Origin: Streptomyces goshikiensis
Lineage (GTDB): Bacteria; Actinomycetota; Actinomycetes; Streptomycetales; Streptomycetaceae
Length of the DNA: 33,884 nt
Direction: 5' to 3'
Assembly: GCF_014650555.1 (NCBI RefSeq)
Contig: NZ_BMVE01000024.1
Location: 1 to 33,884 of the forward strand
The position numbers and the translations under genes are program-made. This document shows, piece after piece, positions 31,800 through 33,884 of the stretch; the stretch's first letter is position 1, and the number at the start of each line of letters is the position of its first letter. The notes under the pieces were generated by a model. The model was given only the letters and a program-made list of their open reading frames with translations. It made no database searches and was not told where the DNA came from.

Positions 31800-31830
31800 A
31801 GAACCTCTAGTTCTGAGTGTTGGGAGACCC
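31800..31830. other. attR junction
   Basis: The element side shows AGAAC (31,800-31,804), TAGT (31,808-31,811) and GAGTGTTGGG (31,815-31,824) leading into GACCC (31,826-31,830). Host VOC codons begin at the core. The arms mirror those of attL, so joined together they make a symmetric attP. Confidence 0.8.
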
Positions 31831-31891
31831 TGAGGGCAATGAATTCTGCGTCCTGCGCAGCGAGTCCGATCACGCGGCGATGCCTTCTTAG
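31826..31891 (+). pseudogene. VOC/glyoxalase-like gene, 3' remnant
   Basis: The frame reads DPEGNEFCVLRSESDHAAMP then S and TAG. DPEGNEFCV is the characteristic last-strand motif of VOC proteins, including the metal-binding Glu. It continues codon 107 of the gene starting at 22,366 exactly in phase. The piece has no start codon and lies directly upstream of the convergent ComB-like gene. Confidence 0.88.
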
Positions 31892-31902
31892 GGGTCGGAG
31901 AC

Positions 31903-32604
31903 TCAGGTCGGGGGCACGGCGTACGGGCGCAGGATCATGAGCGAGTCCTCCGAGGTAGCCACCATGGCGAAGGGGAACCGGTCGAGCTCAAGGCAGAGCG
32001 CGACGTCATCGGGATGGGCTCCTTGACGCACCCCCCGCGCCAGCTCGGAGGCGGCGCGCGACGCGCCGGCCCGGCGGAGGAACTCAGCCGCGTCCGTCCC
32101 GGCCCCGGCGGCCCTCTGAGCGATGTACTGGGCGCACGCCAGGTCCTCATCGGCGCGGCCGTCCTCGCCGGTGACCACGAACGTGACGCCGTCACCCGCG
32201 CGCGTCCGCAGGAGCCGAGCCGTTGCCTCCGCCACCACGAAGGCGGCGCACAGCACCAGCGACGCCTCTTTGACCGCGAGGGCGCCGACCGTCCCCGCCG
32301 TGGTCTTCTGCACGACGGTCCGTCCCGCGAGGTCGACGGACCGCAGCAGAGCCGGTGAGTTGACGGCGTCGAACCCGGGCGCGGGCGCCCCGTCCTTGAG
32401 GGCCACCCAGTCCGGGTGGCGCGCCTTGAGCGCCAGTGCCTCATCCAGCGACTCGGCGAGAACGATCTTCTCCGCCCCCTGGGCGAACGCCCAGGGGGCC
32501 ACCGTGAAGGCACGCATGACGTCCACGACGACCGCCACGGGCGGAACTTCGGCCAGCTCGGGGATGCCGAGGAAACGGGTCTGCATGCGGTCATGATCAC
32601 CCAT
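31903..32604 (-). CDS. 2-phosphosulfolactate phosphatase family protein (ComB-like)
   Basis: Mg2+-dependent phosphatase-family protein of about 233 aa. Motifs are VDVMRAFTVAPWAFAQGAEK, VAEATARLLRTRAGDGVTFV and EDLACAQYIAQRAAG, matching the ComB fold. The family is known for hydrolysing 2-phosphosulfolactate on the coenzyme M path, which Streptomyces lacks, so the natural substrate here is uncertain. ATG 32604 is chosen; 32586 and 32646 are alternatives. It runs toward the VOC remnant (12-base gap) and closely follows the SMP-30-like gene, on the same strand. Confidence 0.82.
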   Translation of the reverse strand: MGDHDRMQTRFLGIPELAEVPPVAVVVDVMRAFTVAPWAFAQGAEKIVLAESLDEALALKARHPDWVALKDGAPAPGFDAVNSPALLRSVDLAGRTVVQKTTAGTVGALAVKEASLVLCAAFVVAEATARLLRTRAGDGVTFVVTGEDGRADEDLACAQYIAQRAAGAGTDAAEFLRRAGASRAASELARGVRQGAHPDDVALCLELDRFPFAMVATSEDSLMILRPYAVPPT

Positions 32605-32642
32605 GCCCGACCCCCGTGTCGTCGTGCCGTCGTGCCGGAAAG

Positions 32643-33602
32643 TCACCGGGACTCCTGATCCAGCCAGGGCCTGCGCCCCGGTCCGGTCGGGTGCGTGCCG
32701 GTGACGCCCATGACCACCGAGTACAGGCTGGTTTCCGCCGTGATGAAGAGCCGGTTGCGCTTGGGTCCGCCCCAGGCGATGTTCGAGACCGCCTCGGGGA
32801 CGTCCAGCCGTCCGAGCAGAGTGCCGTCGGGGTCGTAGCAGTGCACCCCGTCGCTCATCGCGGCCGCCCAGAGCCGGCCGTCGTCGTCGAAGCGGAGGTT
32901 GTCGAAACGGGCCGCCCCACGGGCTCCGGCTTCGGCGAACACCTCACCGTCGGACAGCGTGCCGTCCTCGCGTACGTCGAAGACCCGGATGAGGCCCGCC
33001 CGGGTGTCGGAGACGAAGAGCCGCCGCTCGTCGGGCGAGAAGACGAGGCCGTTCGGAGCCCCGAAGCAGTCGGCGACCAGCCGCACCTCACCGGTCGCGG
33101 GATCGACGCGGTAGACGTTGTTCGAGCCGATCTCGCTCTCCGCGCGATAGCCCTCGTAATCGCTGGTGATGCCGAAGTCCGGGTCGGAGAACCAGATGGA
33201 GCCGTCGGACTTGACCGCGGCGTCGTTCGGGCTGTTCAGACGCTTGCCCTGCCAGCGGTCGGCCAGGACCGTGACCGTGCCGTCGTGTTCGGTCCGGGTC
33301 ACGCGGCGGTTGCCCTGCTCGCAGGTGATCAGCCGGCCCTCGCGGTCGAGGGTGTTGCCGTTGGTGTGCCCGGCGGAGCGGCGGAAGAGGCTGACGGCCC
33401 CGGTCTCCTCGTCCCAGCGCAGCATCCGGTCATTGGGGATGTCGCTCCAGATCAGCTGCCGCGCGGCGGGCAGGTAGATCGGCCCCTCGGCCCAGCGACA
33501 GCCCGTGTACAGGACCTCCAGGCCGTCGTCGCCGTTCATACACCGACCGGTACGGAACCGGTCGTCGAGCATCTCGTACAGCGCGGGTCGCTCGGTGGCC
33601 AT
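32643..33602 (-). CDS. SMP-30/gluconolactonase-like protein
   Basis: Six-bladed beta-propeller protein of 319 aa. Metal-site residues are visible: the Glu in RWAEGPIYLP, the Asn in LNSPNDAAVKSDG, the second Asn in GAPNGLVFSPD, and the Asp in LFVSDTRAGL. Repeat strands include GSIWFSDPDFGITS and GRLWAAAMSDGVHCYDPDG. It likely hydrolyses a sugar lactone or similar ester in the cytoplasm. ATG 33602 has GGAGG upstream. The stop lies 38 bases before the ComB-like start, so the two genes may be co-transcribed. An A/T-rich inverted repeat lies upstream (33,657-33,683). Confidence 0.9.
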   Translation of the reverse strand: MATERPALYEMLDDRFRTGRCMNGDDGLEVLYTGCRWAEGPIYLPAARQLIWSDIPNDRMLRWDEETGAVSLFRRSAGHTNGNTLDREGRLITCEQGNRRVTRTEHDGTVTVLADRWQGKRLNSPNDAAVKSDGSIWFSDPDFGITSDYEGYRAESEIGSNNVYRVDPATGEVRLVADCFGAPNGLVFSPDERRLFVSDTRAGLIRVFDVREDGTLSDGEVFAEAGARGAARFDNLRFDDDGRLWAAAMSDGVHCYDPDGTLLGRLDVPEAVSNIAWGGPKRNRLFITAETSLYSVVMGVTGTHPTGPGRRPWLDQESR

Positions 33603-33715
33603 GATGATCCTCCCCATCCACACAGATGCCGAATTCCATACGGCACATCAAGAATATTGCAGGATGAGATCTGGTCATCGCAAGATCAACCCGAACCGAG
33701 AGGTGTGGATCACGC

Positions 33716-33748
33716 AAAAACGCCCGGCCGGAGAGTCTCGGCCGAGCG
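33716..33748 (-). terminator. intrinsic terminator of the transglycosylase-like gene
   Basis: On the minus strand a 10-bp stem with one mismatch (33,721-33,730 with 33,739-33,748) is followed by GCGTTTTTGCG. It starts 35 bases after the stop of the partial gene at the window edge. Confidence 0.7.
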
Positions 33749-33782
33749 TGCGTGCGTCCGCGCGTGGGGGTGCGGGGGCGGC

Positions 33783-33884
33783 TTAGTACCAGTGGTTGGC
33801 CTGCCAGAAGTTCCAGGCGCCGACCGGACTGCCGTAGCGGGAGTTCATGTAGTCCAGGCCCCACTTGATCTGGGTGGCCGGGTT
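33783..33884 (-). CDS. transglycosylase-like secreted protein, C-terminal end (partial)
   Basis: The last 33 codons read NPATQIKWGLDYMNSRYGSP then VGAWNFWQANHWY and a stop. This Trp/Tyr-rich ending (QI.WGL.Y...RYGSP..AW.FW...HWY) is typical of Streptomyces SLT-type lytic transglycosylase domains that cut peptidoglycan outside the cell. The rest, including any signal peptide and the catalytic Glu, lies beyond the window. Confidence 0.75.
   Translation of the reverse strand, partial: NPATQIKWGLDYMNSRYGSPVGAWNFWQANHWY

Larger units (their letters stand above)
22684..31830. mobile_element. 9.14-kb serine-integrase element inserted in a VOC gene
   Basis: Both ends share only GACCC, and the flanking host sequence forms one gene when the element is removed. 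The integrase gene lies at the right end, reading inward from attR, as is common for serine-integrase elements. Other contents are an XRE-TPR regulator, an HNH endonuclease, a broken HNH copy, coupled small genes and several Cys-rich proteins. No replication, relaxase, FtsK/Tra, capsid, portal, terminase or lysis gene was recognised. It could be a cryptic integrative element, a decayed prophage or a phage satellite. Base composition is visibly more A/T-rich in parts (25.6-26.5 and 28.3-29.1 kb), suggesting a different origin. Confidence 0.85.

Noticed and set aside
22684..31830. Conjugative AICE of the pSAM2 kind
   Set aside because: Such elements carry an FtsK-like Tra, Rep and usually a tyrosine integrase at a tRNA; none is present here.
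1..33884. CRISPR array, rRNA or tRNA genes
   Set aside because: No regularly spaced repeats and no recognisable RNA gene were seen on either strand.

Overview
The window looks like a Streptomyces chromosome. It is very G+C-rich with strong G/C at third codon positions. Gene families are typical of the genus: AraC-like, PucR-type, YtrA-type GntR, TetR, WYL and XRE-TPR regulators, SpoIIE-type PP2C phosphatase, secreted I36-like inhibitor, GT87-like membrane enzyme. Several genes appear leaderless. All calls come from reading the sequence; no database search was run.

Layout. Positions 1-22.4 kb are ordinary chromosome in small units: an SDR reductase with gene debris, a CPCC protein and an IS21-type istB remnant (0.2-2.1 kb); a secreted protein and a membrane-anchored protein (2.1-3.7 kb); an AraC regulator convergent with a CocE-type hydrolase (4.0-6.7 kb); an AraC plus two alpha/beta-hydrolases in one direction (6.8-9.4 kb); a PucR/CdaR regulator (9.7-10.9 kb); a coupled GntR-ABC ATPase-permease operon with its own operator, followed by a GT87-like gene (11.2-15.0 kb); a SnoaL-like gene divergent from a frameshifted TetR gene (15.0-16.2 kb); a PP2C phosphatase divergent from an acyl-CoA oxidase (16.2-19.4 kb); a secreted PLD-like protein; and a VOC protein divergent from a WYL regulator.

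The main discovery is an integrated element of about 9.14 kb (22,684-31,830). A Bxb1-like large serine integrase appears to have inserted it into the 3' part of a small VOC/glyoxalase-fold gene. The gene's front (22,366 onward) and its last 22 codons (31,826-31,891) lie 9.1 kb apart and rejoin in frame across a shared GACCC core. The reconstructed attP shows a perfect 10-bp inverted repeat around the core plus matching outer motifs. The hybrid gene ends at a stop codon supplied by the element.

The element carries the integrase, an XRE-TPR regulator divergent from a translationally coupled operon, an HNH endonuclease plus a broken second HNH copy, a chain of coupled small genes, several Cys-rich small proteins and several unknown proteins. 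I see no replication, conjugation, capsid or terminase gene. It may be a minimal integrative element or phage satellite with uncharacterised cargo.

After the element come a ComB-like phosphatase gene, an SMP-30/gluconolactonase-like gene and the 3' end of a transglycosylase-like secreted protein.
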